Origin: Clostridiaceae bacterium
GTDB taxonomy: Bacteria; Bacillota; Clostridia; Clostridiales; Clostridiaceae
Length of the DNA stretch: 57,142 bases
NCBI GenBank assembly: GCA_029219285.1
Contig: JAQXTC010000112.1
Location: 1-57,142 of the forward strand
Direction of reading: 5' to 3'
A program made the position numbers and the translations under genes. Shown one piece after another: positions 25,770 through 35,187 of the stretch. The notes beneath the pieces are model-generated. The model searched no databases. It had not been told where the DNA came from and saw only the letters and a program-made list of their open reading frames with translations. How positions within the stretch are numbered: position 1 is the stretch's first letter; every line of letters begins with the position of its first letter.

Positions 25770-27827
25770 TTGGCAAAAAGGCTTGATATAAAAAATAATT
25801 TAGATGTTTTTGTTGCCTTTGGTGTTATAGCAATAGTCTTAATGATTATTATTCCAGTGCCTAAGGGGTTATTGGATGTGCTACTAGCATTTAACATTAC
25901 AATGGCAATTGTAATAATATTAATTACAATGTTTACAACACATGTTTTACAATTTTCAATGTTTCCAACATTATTACTTATAACCACATTATTTAGAATA
26001 GCATTAAATGTATCATCAACAAGACTTATATTAACAGAAGGTGATGCAGGAAATATAATTGCTGCCTTTGGTGATTTCGTTATTAAAGGAAACTATGTAG
26101 TTGGAGTAATAATTTTCTTAATTATTGTAATAGTTCAATTCGTAGTTATTACAAATGGTGCTGGTAGAGTTTCAGAAGTATCAGCTAGATTTACACTTGA
26201 TGCGATGCCAGGTAAACAAATGAGTATAGATGCAGATTTAAACTCAGGACTTATTGATGAAGCAATGGCGAAAAAAAGAAGAGAAGATCTTCAACAAGAA
26301 GCAGATTTTTATGGTTCTATGGATGGTGCTTCTAAGTTCGTTAAAGGTGATGCTATAGCTGGTCTTATAATTACAGTTATTAATATTCTTGGTGGGATTA
26401 TTATTGGTGTTACTATGATGAATTTAAGTGCTGGAGAAGCTGCACAAAAGTTTGTTAAATTAACAATTGGTGATGGCCTTTGTGGTCAAGTACCTGCATT
26501 ATTAATTTCAACAGCTTCAGGTATATTAGTAACACGTAATGGTAACTCAGATAACTTTGGTAAAATATTTGCTACTCAGCTTACAGGATTCCCTGTAGCT
26601 ACAGGAATAGCCAGTGCAATTATGTTTTTATTATGCATAATACCAGGTATGCCTAAAATACCATTTGCTGTTGCTGGTGTTACAATGGCTGCACTTACAT
26701 ATATGCTAATTAAAGAAGAAGAGAAGAAGCAACAAGAAGAAATGGTTCAGCATGAGGAAATGGCCATAGAAAAGGAAAATAAAGAGCCTGAAAATGTTAT
26801 GAACTTAATTGCTGTTGAACCAATGACAGTTGAAATTGGTTATGGACTTATACCATTAGCTGATGAAAGTACTGGTGGAGATTTACTTCAAAGAATTGCA
26901 TCAGTTAGAAGGCAATGTGCCATTGAAATGGGTATAGTAGTACAACCTATAAGAATAAGAGATAACCTTCAACTGAAAACTAATGAATACGTAATAAAAA
27001 TTAGAGGAACAGTAATAGCTTCAGCTGAACTTATGGCAAACATGCTTCTATGTATGGATCCTAATGGAGAAAATTCAGACATGCTTGGAATTAAAACCCT
27101 AGAACCTACATTTAAATTACCAGCAGTATGGATAAACAAGGATCAAAGAGAAGAAGCAGAAATTAAGGGATTAACAGTAGTTGATCCAACAACTGTTATG
27201 GTTACTCACTTAACTGAAACTATTAAAGCACATTCGTATGAATTACTTGGTAGACAAGAAGTTAAAGATATTGTTGATAATACTAGAGAAAAATACAGTG
27301 CAGTTGTTGACGAATTAATTCCAGATTTAATGACAATTGGAGAAGTTCAAAAGGTATTACAAAACTTATTAAGAGAAAAGGTTCCTATAAAAGATATGGT
27401 AACTATTATGGAATCATTAGCTGATAATTCAAGAAATACAAAGGATATTGAAGTATTAACTGAATACGTTAGATTTGCACTTGCGAGAACTATTTGTAAT
27501 CAAATAGTAAATGAGGATAGAGCAGTAAGTGTAGTTACCTTAAGTCCTCAAGTTGAAGAATTAATAGCTGGAAATGTACAAAAATCTATTCAAGGTTCTT
27601 TCCCGGCAATAGATCCAGATACAACCACTAAGCTATTCAATAATATAAGAGATACAATAGAGACGGTATACTTCTTTAACAATCAACCAGTAATACTTGT
27701 TTCACCAAATATTAGATGTGTTGTTAGAAAGTTAATTGAAATGGCTTTCCCACATGTTATGGTTGTTTCTTTAAATGAAATACCAAATGATGTGGAAATT
27801 AGAACTGAAGGAGTTGTTGGTTTATAG
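25770..27827 (+). CDS. flhA: FlhA, flagellar export-gate protein
   Basis: 685 residues from TTG 25770, behind AAAGGATGGG. The N-terminal ~320 residues hold the membrane helices and the FHIPEP signature region (RLILTEGDAGNIIAAFGDFV, RFTLDAMPGKQMSIDADLN, RREDLQQEADFYGSMDGA). A charged linker at ~315-345 leads to the cytosolic domain. Its first subdomain begins ~354 with VEIGYGLIPLADES and includes PIRIRDN (393-399). The protein is complete and forms the nonameric ring that receives substrates. The 354-418 segment is also found in a MerR-type regulator at 49541-50272 (see findings). Confidence 0.97.
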   Translation: MAKRLDIKNNLDVFVAFGVIAIVLMIIIPVPKGLLDVLLAFNITMAIVIILITMFTTHVLQFSMFPTLLLITTLFRIALNVSSTRLILTEGDAGNIIAAFGDFVIKGNYVVGVIIFLIIVIVQFVVITNGAGRVSEVSARFTLDAMPGKQMSIDADLNSGLIDEAMAKKRREDLQQEADFYGSMDGASKFVKGDAIAGLIITVINILGGIIIGVTMMNLSAGEAAQKFVKLTIGDGLCGQVPALLISTASGILVTRNGNSDNFGKIFATQLTGFPVATGIASAIMFLLCIIPGMPKIPFAVAGVTMAALTYMLIKEEEKKQQEEMVQHEEMAIEKENKEPENVMNLIAVEPMTVEIGYGLIPLADESTGGDLLQRIASVRRQCAIEMGIVVQPIRIRDNLQLKTNEYVIKIRGTVIASAELMANMLLCMDPNGENSDMLGIKTLEPTFKLPAVWINKDQREEAEIKGLTVVDPTTVMVTHLTETIKAHSYELLGRQEVKDIVDNTREKYSAVVDELIPDLMTIGEVQKVLQNLLREKVPIKDMVTIMESLADNSRNTKDIEVLTEYVRFALARTICNQIVNEDRAVSVVTLSPQVEELIAGNVQKSIQGSFPAIDPDTTTKLFNNIRDTIETVYFFNNQPVILVSPNIRCVVRKLIEMAFPHVMVVSLNEIPNDVEIRTEGVVGL

Positions 27828-28973
27828 ATGATTATAAAAAAATACACAGCAAAAAGTATGAACGAAGCAATGGTTAGAATTAGATATGAACTTGGCAAGG
27901 AAGCAGTAATTATAAGTCAGAGAAAAATTAGAAAACCAGGAATTAAGGGAATATTTTCCTCAAAGATATTAGAGGTGACAGCAGCAGTTGAAAATTCAAC
28001 TTCAGCTGCACCTAAAAGAGAGTCAAGTAATAACGATGAAGAGTTTCAAAATTCTTTAAACAACTTAAAAAAGATGATGAGTAAAGGAATAGAAAAGAAA
28101 GTTGAAGCTAAAAAGCAACAAAATGAAGTAGCTGTAACTAAGGAAACTGAATCACTAAAAGAAGATGTTGTAGAAATGAAAAAGCTATTAAATAAGGTTT
28201 TAGAAAATACAGATAAAGGCGAAGTGACTGAAGATGAGTTACTTACTCTTATAAAAAACTTTGATTTAGATACTGAGTATTATGATGAATTAAAAAGCAG
28301 AATTGCATGTGATGAAAATATTTACGAAAACCTAAAAAAAGTAATTTTAGAAGATATAGAAGTAACTACTGATGAACTGAAAGGAAATGTTGTTTTGGTT
28401 GGACCTACAGGTGTTGGAAAAACTACAACTATAGCTAAACTTGCAGGGAGACTTTCGTTAATAGATAAAAAGAAAGTTGGTTTAATAACAGTAGATACAT
28501 ATAGAATAGGCGCTGTAGAGCAGCTTAAAACTTATGCAGAAATCATGAGTATTCCATTTAAAGTAGTAATAACTCTAAAGGAGATGGAAGAAGCTGTAGA
28601 ATCTATGAAAGATTGTGATGTAGTACTAATAGATACTACAGGTAGAAGTAGTAAAAATACAATGCAAATTTCGGAACTTAGGGCTTTTATAGATAAATCA
28701 AAGGCAGATTCTGTTAACCTTGTAATTAGTGCAACAACAAAAAATAGAGATATAAAAACTATTGCAGAAGGATATAAAGTGCTTGGATATAAAAGTGTTA
28801 TTATAACAAAGTTAGATGAAACAACAGTTTATGGTGCTTTATATAATATTGAAAAGGCAGCTAAAGAACCAATCAGGTTTATAACAGTTGGTCAAAATGT
28901 ACCAGATGATATAAAACAAGCTAATAAAGATGAAATCATTAAATTAATTTTCGGGGAGGAAACAGTATGCTAG
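27828..28973 (+). CDS. flhF: FlhF, SRP-type GTPase for flagellar placement
   Basis: 381 residues, ATG 27828 directly after the flhA stop. Residues 1-~110 are the basic B domain (MIIKKYTAKSMNEAMVRIRYELGKEAVII), then a helical N domain. The G domain has its P loop at V191-G-P-T-G-V-G-K198-T, followed by VDTYRIGAVEQLKTYAE, LIDTTGRS and TKLDE. FlhF marks where new flagella form and works with FlhG, whose gene overlaps this one. Confidence 0.95.
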   Translation: MIIKKYTAKSMNEAMVRIRYELGKEAVIISQRKIRKPGIKGIFSSKILEVTAAVENSTSAAPKRESSNNDEEFQNSLNNLKKMMSKGIEKKVEAKKQQNEVAVTKETESLKEDVVEMKKLLNKVLENTDKGEVTEDELLTLIKNFDLDTEYYDELKSRIACDENIYENLKKVILEDIEVTTDELKGNVVLVGPTGVGKTTTIAKLAGRLSLIDKKKVGLITVDTYRIGAVEQLKTYAEIMSIPFKVVITLKEMEEAVESMKDCDVVLIDTTGRSSKNTMQISELRAFIDKSKADSVNLVISATTKNRDIKTIAEGYKVLGYKSVIITKLDETTVYGALYNIEKAAKEPIRFITVGQNVPDDIKQANKDEIIKLIFGEETVC

Positions 28974-29833
28974 ACCAAGCCGAAAAATTAAGAAGATTAG
29001 TAAATAAAGAAGAGGAAGAAGAGATAAATTTTCCAGGAAAGAAAGCAAAAATTATTACTGTGACTTCAGGTAAAGGTGGAGTTGGCAAAAGTAATTTTGT
29101 TGTTAATCTTGGAATACTGCTTCAGCAAAGGGGAAATAAAGTATTAATTTTTGATGCTGATATTGGCATGGGAAATGATGATGTTTTAATGGGGGTATAT
29201 CCTAAATATACGATTTTTGATGTTCTGAAGGGAAGAAGAATTGAAGATATATTAGTAGAAGGACCAGTGGGAGTTAAATTACTTCCTGCAGGATCAGGTC
29301 TTAATAAAATTGAAGAACTTCAAAATAACGAAAGAGAAATGTTTTTAAAAAAACTAGAAAGTTTAGATGGTTTTGATTATATATTAATGGACACAGGTGC
29401 AGGTATAAGTAGAAGTGTACTTAGTTTTATTGCATGTTCAGAAGAATTAGTAATAATAACTACACCAGAACCTACGTCTTTAACAGATGCCTATAGCTTG
29501 ATTAAAGCATCAGACCATTTTAAAATTAAAGATAAAGCAAAGATTGTTGTGAACAGAGCATTTACTAATGAAGAAGGTACACAAACTTTTAATAAATTTA
29601 AGTCAGCAGTAGATAGATTTTTATCAATTAAAGTATCATATTTAGGATGCATTTATGATGATAGAAAGCTTGTACAAGGTGTAAGAAATCAAGTACCAGT
29701 AGTTTTATCTTATCCTAATTCAGAAGCAAGTAAATCATTTGTAAAAATAGCTGACAAATTATTAGGTGAAGAGCATACTGAAAGATTAGGTGCACATGGG
29801 GTATTTAAAAAGTTATTGAATATATTTATATAG
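28967..29833 (+). CDS. flhG: FlhG (YlxH/FleN), MinD-like ATPase controlling flagellar number
   Basis: 288 residues, ATG 28967, overlapping flhF by seven bases. The N-terminus (D3-Q-A-x-x-L-R9) is the short element known in FlhG to stimulate FlhF GTPase. The deviant Walker A, G35-K-G-G-V-G-K-S42, and the later FDADIGMGNDDVLMG and DYILMDTGAGIS mark the MinD/ParA fold. The C-terminal end may form the membrane-binding helix (GVFKKLLNIFI). It limits flagellar number and position. Confidence 0.95.
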   Translation: MLDQAEKLRRLVNKEEEEEINFPGKKAKIITVTSGKGGVGKSNFVVNLGILLQQRGNKVLIFDADIGMGNDDVLMGVYPKYTIFDVLKGRRIEDILVEGPVGVKLLPAGSGLNKIEELQNNEREMFLKKLESLDGFDYILMDTGAGISRSVLSFIACSEELVIITTPEPTSLTDAYSLIKASDHFKIKDKAKIVVNRAFTNEEGTQTFNKFKSAVDRFLSIKVSYLGCIYDDRKLVQGVRNQVPVVLSYPNSEASKSFVKIADKLLGEEHTERLGAHGVFKKLLNIFI

Positions 29834-29843
29834 GGAGAAACAA

Positions 29844-30467
29844 ATGAAGAGTATTGAGTTTAAGGTTAATGCAAATATTATAATAATTAAAGATGAAAAG
29901 AGATATAAATCAATAATTGAAGATGTAACAGATAAGGAATTTTTCATCAACATACCTGTAAATGAAGGTGAATATTTAACTTTAGAAAATGAAGAAGAAC
30001 TAGAATGTTATTATTATGTTGAAGGTGGAAATTATTATAGATTTTTTACTAAAGTAATTGGGAGAAAAGTAGAAAAAGATTTACCAATGTACAAAGTAGT
30101 CAAACCTGAGAGTATTGAAAAGATTCAAAGAAGAAATTATGTTAGAGTATCATTAACAGAATATGCAATATATAAAAAGCATACAGAGGAAGGCTTTGAA
30201 TGGCAACAATGTATATTACTTGACTTAAGTGGAGGAGGATTAAAGATTAAGTTGGAAAAACATCTTAATATTAATGATGAAATAGTGATTAATATTTACT
30301 GTGGAGATGAGTCTTGTGAAGTTGTAGGAAAAGTTGTTAGATGTGAAAAAAATTCAAGTAAAGAATATATTTGCGGAATAGAATTTCAGGATTTAGATGA
30401 AAGACAAAGAGATAAAATTGTTAAAAAAGTATTTGAGGTAATGAGAAAACAGAGAGAAGTTATATAA
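29844..30467 (+). CDS. PilZ-domain c-di-GMP effector, YcgR/DgrA type
   Basis: 207 residues, ATG 29844 behind AGGGAGA. Residues ~8-90 form a YcgR-like N-terminal beta domain. The PilZ domain carries both c-di-GMP motifs: R96-R-N-Y-V-R101 and D127-x-S129-x-G131-G. In Bacillus and enteric bacteria such proteins bind MotA or FliG when c-di-GMP rises and slow the motor. Location between flhG and sigD in the flagellar operon supports that role here. Confidence 0.88.
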   Translation: MKSIEFKVNANIIIIKDEKRYKSIIEDVTDKEFFINIPVNEGEYLTLENEEELECYYYVEGGNYYRFFTKVIGRKVEKDLPMYKVVKPESIEKIQRRNYVRVSLTEYAIYKKHTEEGFEWQQCILLDLSGGGLKIKLEKHLNINDEIVINIYCGDESCEVVGKVVRCEKNSSKEYICGIEFQDLDERQRDKIVKKVFEVMRKQREVI

Positions 30468-30484
30468 AGGAGGGTGACCAAAAA

Positions 30485-31210
30485 ATGAGCACCTTAGATG
30501 TTATAGAACAAAAAGAACAGATAGTAGAGAAATATATTCCATTAGTAAAGTACATCGCATCAAGAGTAAGTATGGGCAAGAACAAGTATATGGAATATGA
30601 GGATTTGGTGAGTTATGGTATGATAGGGCTTATGGATGCTATATCTAAATTTGATGAAGAAAAGGGGATGAAATTTTCTTCATATGCATCAATAAGAATT
30701 AAAGGTGCCATGATAGATGAAATTAGAAAATGTAGACCTATATCTAAAGGTGCTATGGATAAGCTAAGTAGATATAATGAAACAGTTGAAAGATTTCAAA
30801 AAGAAAACTTTAGAGAACCCACAACATCTGAAATTGCTAAAGAAATGGGCATTCAAGTTAGTGAAATTGGAGAAATTGAAAATTACATAAATTATATTTC
30901 AGTAGTTTCACTTGAGAATGTAATATTTTCAGATGGAGAAGACATTACAGTAATGGGGATTATAGAGGATAAAAATAGTCCAAGCCCTGAACAAAGCTAT
31001 GAGAAAGAAGAACAAGTTGAGATATTAACTAAGGCTATAGAGGCACTTAAAGAAAAAGACAGAATAGTACTAAACCTATATTATTATGAAGAACTAACAC
31101 TTAAAGAAATAGGAAAAGTTCTTAATGTATCTGAATCTAGAGTGTGTCAGCTTCATAGTAGAGCAATAAGAAACTTGAGAGAAAAGATGAAAAAGATAGA
31201 TTATATATAG
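30485..31210 (+). CDS. sigD: Motility sigma factor (SigD/FliA/WhiG family)
   Basis: 241 residues, ATG 30485 behind a very strong ribosome site (AAAGGAGGGTGA). Region 2 reads YIPLVKYIASRVSMG then EYEDLVSYGMIGLMDAISKFD. Region 3 includes GAMDKLSRYNETVERF. Region 4 ends with the helix-turn-helix LTLKEIGKVLNVSESRVCQLHSRAI. It should direct RNA polymerase to late flagellar and chemotaxis genes, including flagellin. It lies near the 3' end of its operon, as in Bacillus, so distance from the promoter may set its level. Confidence 0.96.
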   Translation: MSTLDVIEQKEQIVEKYIPLVKYIASRVSMGKNKYMEYEDLVSYGMIGLMDAISKFDEEKGMKFSSYASIRIKGAMIDEIRKCRPISKGAMDKLSRYNETVERFQKENFREPTTSEIAKEMGIQVSEIGEIENYINYISVVSLENVIFSDGEDITVMGIIEDKNSPSPEQSYEKEEQVEILTKAIEALKEKDRIVLNLYYYEELTLKEIGKVLNVSESRVCQLHSRAIRNLREKMKKIDYI

Positions 31211-31224
31211 AAGAGGTTTTGATT

Positions 31225-31686
31225 ATGCCAATATTACTAATTATAATGGGAGCTATACTAATTTTCTTAAATTATAAAGCATTAAAAAAAGATGATAAAT
31301 CCTTTTCCAATGTGTTAAAATATAAGAAGGAAGATATTTCTGATTTGGAACTAGAAATAGGCAGAATCAGAAAAGATATGGCTGAAAGTTTACTGGATTT
31401 ACAACAGGAAATTATTAAATTACAAGAAAATAATGATACAAAAAACCAAGAAAGTTTACATAAATTAAATAAAGTTAACAAAGAAAGTTTCGATAATAAT
31501 AAAGAAACTATGCTTTCAGAAAAATCAAATGATAATAATGGTGTTATTAATGATATACATGTAAAAAGCAAAACAGAAACCATAAAAGAGCTTATTGATC
31601 TTGGTTTTAGTGATGATGAAATTTGCGAGAAATTATCATTAGGTAAGGGGGAAGTACAATTAGTAAAAGGATTATACAAAAAATAA
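31225..31686 (+). CDS. Membrane-anchored coiled-coil protein (YlxL/DUF6115-like)
   Basis: 153 residues. ATG 31225 is chosen over TTG 31219 because AAGAGG at 31211-31216 is spaced correctly for it. One N-terminal membrane helix (ILLIIMGAILIFLNYKAL), a charged coiled coil to ~100, then a C-terminal helix-turn-helix-like end (TIKELIDLGFSDDEICEKLSLGKGEVQLV). The layout and position after sigD match Bacillus YlxL and its DUF6115 relatives. Function is unproven; in Bacillus the gene modulates SigD activity. Confidence 0.7.
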   Translation: MPILLIIMGAILIFLNYKALKKDDKSFSNVLKYKKEDISDLELEIGRIRKDMAESLLDLQQEIIKLQENNDTKNQESLHKLNKVNKESFDNNKETMLSEKSNDNNGVINDIHVKSKTETIKELIDLGFSDDEICEKLSLGKGEVQLVKGLYKK

Positions 31687-31691
31687 TTAAT

Positions 31692-31883
31692 TTGCTTGAT
31701 TTTTTAAGCGATAAAAAGATTTTATTAGGAATTGGCATTGGTTTAATTTTAGGTGTAATCTTTATGCTTGGGTATAAATATGAAAATTCTCTTACTGATG
31801 CACAAATAGAAGAAAGAGCAAGAGGCCTAGGCATGCATTATGATGGTGAATGTAAGGTTTTATTTGGAAAGGATGAGGGTTAA
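31692..31883 (+). CDS. Small single-pass membrane protein, unknown function
   Basis: 63 residues if TTG 31692 is the start. A membrane helix (ILLGIGIGLILGVIFMLGY) is followed by TDAQIEERARGLGMHYDGECKVLF, which looks conserved. The start is uncertain: no good ribosome site sits at TTG. AGGGGGA lies at 31646-31652, 40 bases upstream, and fits an ATT codon at 31659 in the same frame, which would add 11 residues. It lies between the YlxL-like gene and the rod genes, so a flagellar role is possible. I do not recognise a named family. Confidence 0.6.
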   Translation: MLDFLSDKKILLGIGIGLILGVIFMLGYKYENSLTDAQIEERARGLGMHYDGECKVLFGKDEG

Positions 31884-31885
31884 GA

Positions 31886-32656
31886 ATGATTAGAGGGCTT
31901 TATACTGCAGTATCTGGTATGATTGTTATGGAAAATAAACAGAATGCTGTTTCAAACAATCTAGCAAATTCCAATACAACAGGATATAAAAGTGAAGATT
32001 TAGCAACTAAAAGCTTTGATGAAGTATTGCTTCAAAATATGTCAAAAGGTTATTCTGATAAACCTAGAAGACAAAAGCTTGGTAAATTAAGCTTAGGCGT
32101 AGAAATAGATTCTAATGTTACTAAATTTACTCAAGGTGATTTGAAGGATACTGGTAAGTTTGGGGATTTAGCAATAAGAGGTAGAGGATTCTTTCCAATA
32201 CAAAGCGGTGATAAAGTTTATTATAGTAGAGATGGTCAATTTAGAATTAACAATGAAGGTTATTTAGTAAATAACTCAGGAGATTACTTACTTGGATATA
32301 ACAATAATACAGGAGTTTTAGAACGTATTAATATACAAGGTGAAAAATTTGCAATAGATGCCAATAATAATATAGTTGTAAATGGAGTTGCTAATTACAG
32401 AATAGCTCTTGCTGATTTTCAGAATTATAATACATTAGGTAAAGTTGGTAATAATTATTATGAAGCAACTGATGAGCAACCTACTTATATTTATGGAGAT
32501 GTTCAACAAGGGTTTTTAGAAGCTTCTAATGTTAATGTTACTGACGAAATGGTAAATATGATGACTGTTATGAGAAACTTTGAAACTGCTCAGAAGTTTG
32601 TTACTATGATAGATCAAACTTTAGAAAAAGCAGCTAATAGAGTAGGATCAGTTTAG
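31886..32656 (+). CDS. flgF: Flagellar rod protein, FlgF/FlhO type
   Basis: 256 residues, ATG 31886 behind GAGGG. The N-terminus (MIRGLYTAVSGMIVMENKQNAVSNNLANSNTTGYK) and the C-terminus (QGFLEASNVNVTDEMVNMMTVMRNFETAQKFV) are those of the rod/hook family; the central RGRGFFPIQSGD, SRDGQFRINNEGYLV is typical. FlgF and FlgG are hard to tell apart by eye. As the first of two adjacent paralogues (as flhO-flhP in Bacillus) it is called FlgF. Confidence 0.85.
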   Translation: MIRGLYTAVSGMIVMENKQNAVSNNLANSNTTGYKSEDLATKSFDEVLLQNMSKGYSDKPRRQKLGKLSLGVEIDSNVTKFTQGDLKDTGKFGDLAIRGRGFFPIQSGDKVYYSRDGQFRINNEGYLVNNSGDYLLGYNNNTGVLERINIQGEKFAIDANNNIVVNGVANYRIALADFQNYNTLGKVGNNYYEATDEQPTYIYGDVQQGFLEASNVNVTDEMVNMMTVMRNFETAQKFVTMIDQTLEKAANRVGSV

Positions 32657-32669
32657 GAGGTAAGTAAAA

Positions 32670-33440
32670 ATGTTTAGAACTATGTGTACAAGCAAAACTG
32701 GGATGATAGCACAACAAGTTAAACTTGATACTATAAGTGCTAACTTATCAAACTCAACTACAACTGGTTATAAGAGTGTAGGTGTAGGGTTTACAGATCT
32801 TTTACAATATTCATTAGATAGAGATAGTATTCCTCTTAGGGACAAGCAATCTGGTATGGGTACAGGTGTAAAAGCAACAAATTATTATAGAGACAATGGT
32901 CAAGGTCCTTTAGTAGCAAGTGGTTTAACTACTGACTTAGCTTTAGATGGCAGAGGATATTTTAGAGTAATTCTTCCAAACGGAACAGCAGCCTATACAA
33001 GAGATGGAGCTTTTAAGATAGATTCAGCAGGAAATATTGTTGATTCTAATGGTAATAGATTAGAATTAAATTTTGTAAATGGATTTTCAGAGGATAACTT
33101 TGCTTTTAAATCAGATAATATTTCAATAGGCACTGATGGTAGTGTTTATGCAGCAGATGCAGATGGAAGAGTGTTTAAAGTAGCAGAGATTCCAGTATAT
33201 TCAGCTATTGGAGATGATGCATTTGTAGCCCTTGGAGATAACCTTTATGTTCCAAATGCGGGTACTAATGTTGAGAGAATTGGTACTACAAAGGTTTATC
33301 AAGGATATCTTGAAGGATCAAATGTTGATATGACAACAGAAATGACTAATATGATTGTAACTCAAAGAGCATTCCAATTAGCATCCAAAGGTGTTACTAC
33401 TGCAGACGAAATGTGGGGAATGATTAATAATATGAGATAA
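32670..33440 (+). CDS. flgG: FlgG/FlhP, flagellar distal rod protein
   Basis: 256 residues, ATG 32670 behind AGGAGGT. Rod-family ends are complete (GMIAQQVKLDTISANLSNSTTTGYKS; QGYLEGSNVDMTTEMTNMIVTQRAFQLASKGV). The middle has ALDGRGYFRVILPNGT and YTRDGAFKIDSAGNIVDSNG. It is the last gene of the flagellar operon and shares a terminator with the convergent pyrophosphatase gene. Confidence 0.88.
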   Translation: MFRTMCTSKTGMIAQQVKLDTISANLSNSTTTGYKSVGVGFTDLLQYSLDRDSIPLRDKQSGMGTGVKATNYYRDNGQGPLVASGLTTDLALDGRGYFRVILPNGTAAYTRDGAFKIDSAGNIVDSNGNRLELNFVNGFSEDNFAFKSDNISIGTDGSVYAADADGRVFKVAEIPVYSAIGDDAFVALGDNLYVPNAGTNVERIGTTKVYQGYLEGSNVDMTTEMTNMIVTQRAFQLASKGVTTADEMWGMINNMR

Positions 33441-33466
33441 AAAAAGGAGCCGTAGGCTCCTTTTTT
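33441..33466. terminator. Bidirectional terminator between flgG and ppaC
   Basis: AAAAAGGAGCC / GGCTCCTTTTTT with a GTA loop. It has a U run on either strand and sits between the two convergent stop codons. Confidence 0.9.
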
Positions 33467-33467
33467 A

Positions 33468-35108
33468 TTACATATTTGCTATAGTACTTGTTAGCGGTGG
33501 TACAACTTGTTTCTTTCTTGAAAGAACTCCAGGTAAGAATGCAGTTGAATCTTCTAATGTTACGTTAAATGTTTTTTCAACAACGTCTGGTCTGTTACCA
33601 GCAACAAGAATTTGTGAACCTTCATTTAATATATCAGTTAGAAGTAATATCATAGTGCTAAATCCGCCTTCTTCAGCCTTTTTATTCATGTAAGATAACA
33701 TTTCATCCTTTAATGGCATGAAGCCTTCTATGTCCATTGTATTAACTTGAGCAATACCTACTTTTAAGTCACTCATGTTAAATGGTTTAAAGTCTGAATT
33801 AAAGATTTCTTCAATAGTTTTACCTTGTAGAGAAGTACCTGCTTTGAACATTTCTTTAGCAAAGTTATCTAAACTATCAATACCAGCAATTTCAGCTAAT
33901 TTATTGCATATTTCAATATCTTGAGGTGTGCAAGTTGGACTTCTAAATAAAAGTGTATCTGAGATTATAGCACCACATAATAGTCCAGCAGCTTCTTTTG
34001 ATGGATTAATTCCTCTTTCAAAGAAGCATTTTGCTACGATAGTTGATGAACTTCCAAGAGGTTCATTTCTAAAGTATATTGGGTTGTTAGTTAAAACATC
34101 TGCAACTCTATGGTGGTCGATAATTTCTAATACTTCAGCTTCTTCAAGACCATCTACAGATTGACCTCTTTCATTATGGTCTACTTGAATAACCTTCTTT
34201 TTAGAATCTGTAATTAAGTGATATCTTGAAATACTTCCAATTACTTTACCATCTTGATTTGTTATTGGATAGCTTCTATATCTAGTTTCAATCATTGTTG
34301 GCTTAATATCTTCTATTAATTCATCTTCAGAGAATGATATTAAGTTTTCTTTAGCCATAACATAGCTTACTGGCACGCTTTGAAGAATAAGTCTTCCAGC
34401 AGTAAATGAATCATGAGGAGTAGTTATTACGTTAACTCCTGCATTTTCAGCTTTTGCTAAAAGTTCTCCTGAGATTTCATGATTACCAGTGATTATTATT
34501 AAAGATACTTTAATATCGATTAAAGCTTCGATTACATCTGGTCTATCACCAACTATAGCAACATCACCTTCATTAACTATTTCTTTTAATGATTCAGGTT
34601 GCATTGCACCAATAGAAATTTTACCAGGGAATTTAATATCATCAGTTAAAAATAGAGCTTTAGCAGAAAGAGCATCAACTATATTTTCTATTTTTGTATT
34701 ACTCTTTGATAAGATTGTATTGTCCAACATATCAACATAAGCTGATGTTAAGTTGGAAATAGAAAGTACTCCAGCAAGATGACCATTTTCATCTGCAACA
34801 GGAACAGCTTTTATGTTTTTGTTTTTCATTAATTCCCAAGCATTTTTTAAAGACATATCTGGTGAAATTGGACCAACTTTATCAATATTTAAGTCTTTAA
34901 CTTTTAATTTAACTGTTTCTAGGAATTCAGGTGCTTTTACATTAAATCTATCTAGGATATATTGAGTTTCTCTGTTAACATTTCCTAGTCTTACTGGGAC
35001 TGCTTTTAAATCTCCAGTTTTATTTTTAAATTCAGAATAAGCAAAAGCTGCACAAATTGAATCTGAATCTGGGTTTTTATGTCCAGTTACATACACTACG
35101 TTTTTCAC
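33468..35108 (-). CDS. ppaC: Manganese-dependent inorganic pyrophosphatase with CBS and DRTGG regulatory insert
   Basis: 546 residues from GTG 35108, behind AGGAGG. Family II pyrophosphatase: metal ligands in G9-H10-K-N-P-D14-S-D16, V309-D310-H, and D331-H-H333. Ordinary family II enzymes are ~310 residues. Here an insert at ~70-300 holds a CBS domain (ISPDMSLKNAWELMKNKNIKAVPVAD), a DRTGG domain around 200-245 and a second CBS (TRYRSYPITNQDG). In studied relatives AMP/ADP inhibit and diadenosine polyphosphates activate through this insert. It hydrolyses cytosolic pyrophosphate, driving biosynthesis. Confidence 0.95.
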   Translation of the reverse strand: MKNVVYVTGHKNPDSDSICAAFAYSEFKNKTGDLKAVPVRLGNVNRETQYILDRFNVKAPEFLETVKLKVKDLNIDKVGPISPDMSLKNAWELMKNKNIKAVPVADENGHLAGVLSISNLTSAYVDMLDNTILSKSNTKIENIVDALSAKALFLTDDIKFPGKISIGAMQPESLKEIVNEGDVAIVGDRPDVIEALIDIKVSLIIITGNHEISGELLAKAENAGVNVITTPHDSFTAGRLILQSVPVSYVMAKENLISFSEDELIEDIKPTMIETRYRSYPITNQDGKVIGSISRYHLITDSKKKVIQVDHNERGQSVDGLEEAEVLEIIDHHRVADVLTNNPIYFRNEPLGSSSTIVAKCFFERGINPSKEAAGLLCGAIISDTLLFRSPTCTPQDIEICNKLAEIAGIDSLDNFAKEMFKAGTSLQGKTIEEIFNSDFKPFNMSDLKVGIAQVNTMDIEGFMPLKDEMLSYMNKKAEEGGFSTMILLLTDILNEGSQILVAGNRPDVVEKTFNVTLEDSTAFLPGVLSRKKQVVPPLTSTIANM

Positions 35109-35146
35109 GATATTTCCTCCTTTTAGTGTATAAATCTACTTAATCT

Positions 35147-35175
35147 ATTGTATATTTAAAAATAGAAAAAGTAAA
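35147..35175 (-). promoter_or_regulatory. Candidate sigma-A promoter of ppaC
   Basis: On the minus strand, TTTACT (35170-35175) and TACAAT (35147-35152) are 17 bases apart. They sit 40-65 bases before the ppaC start, between it and the upstream UPF0145 gene. Confidence 0.4.
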
Positions 35176-35187
35176 GAACGAGTAGTG

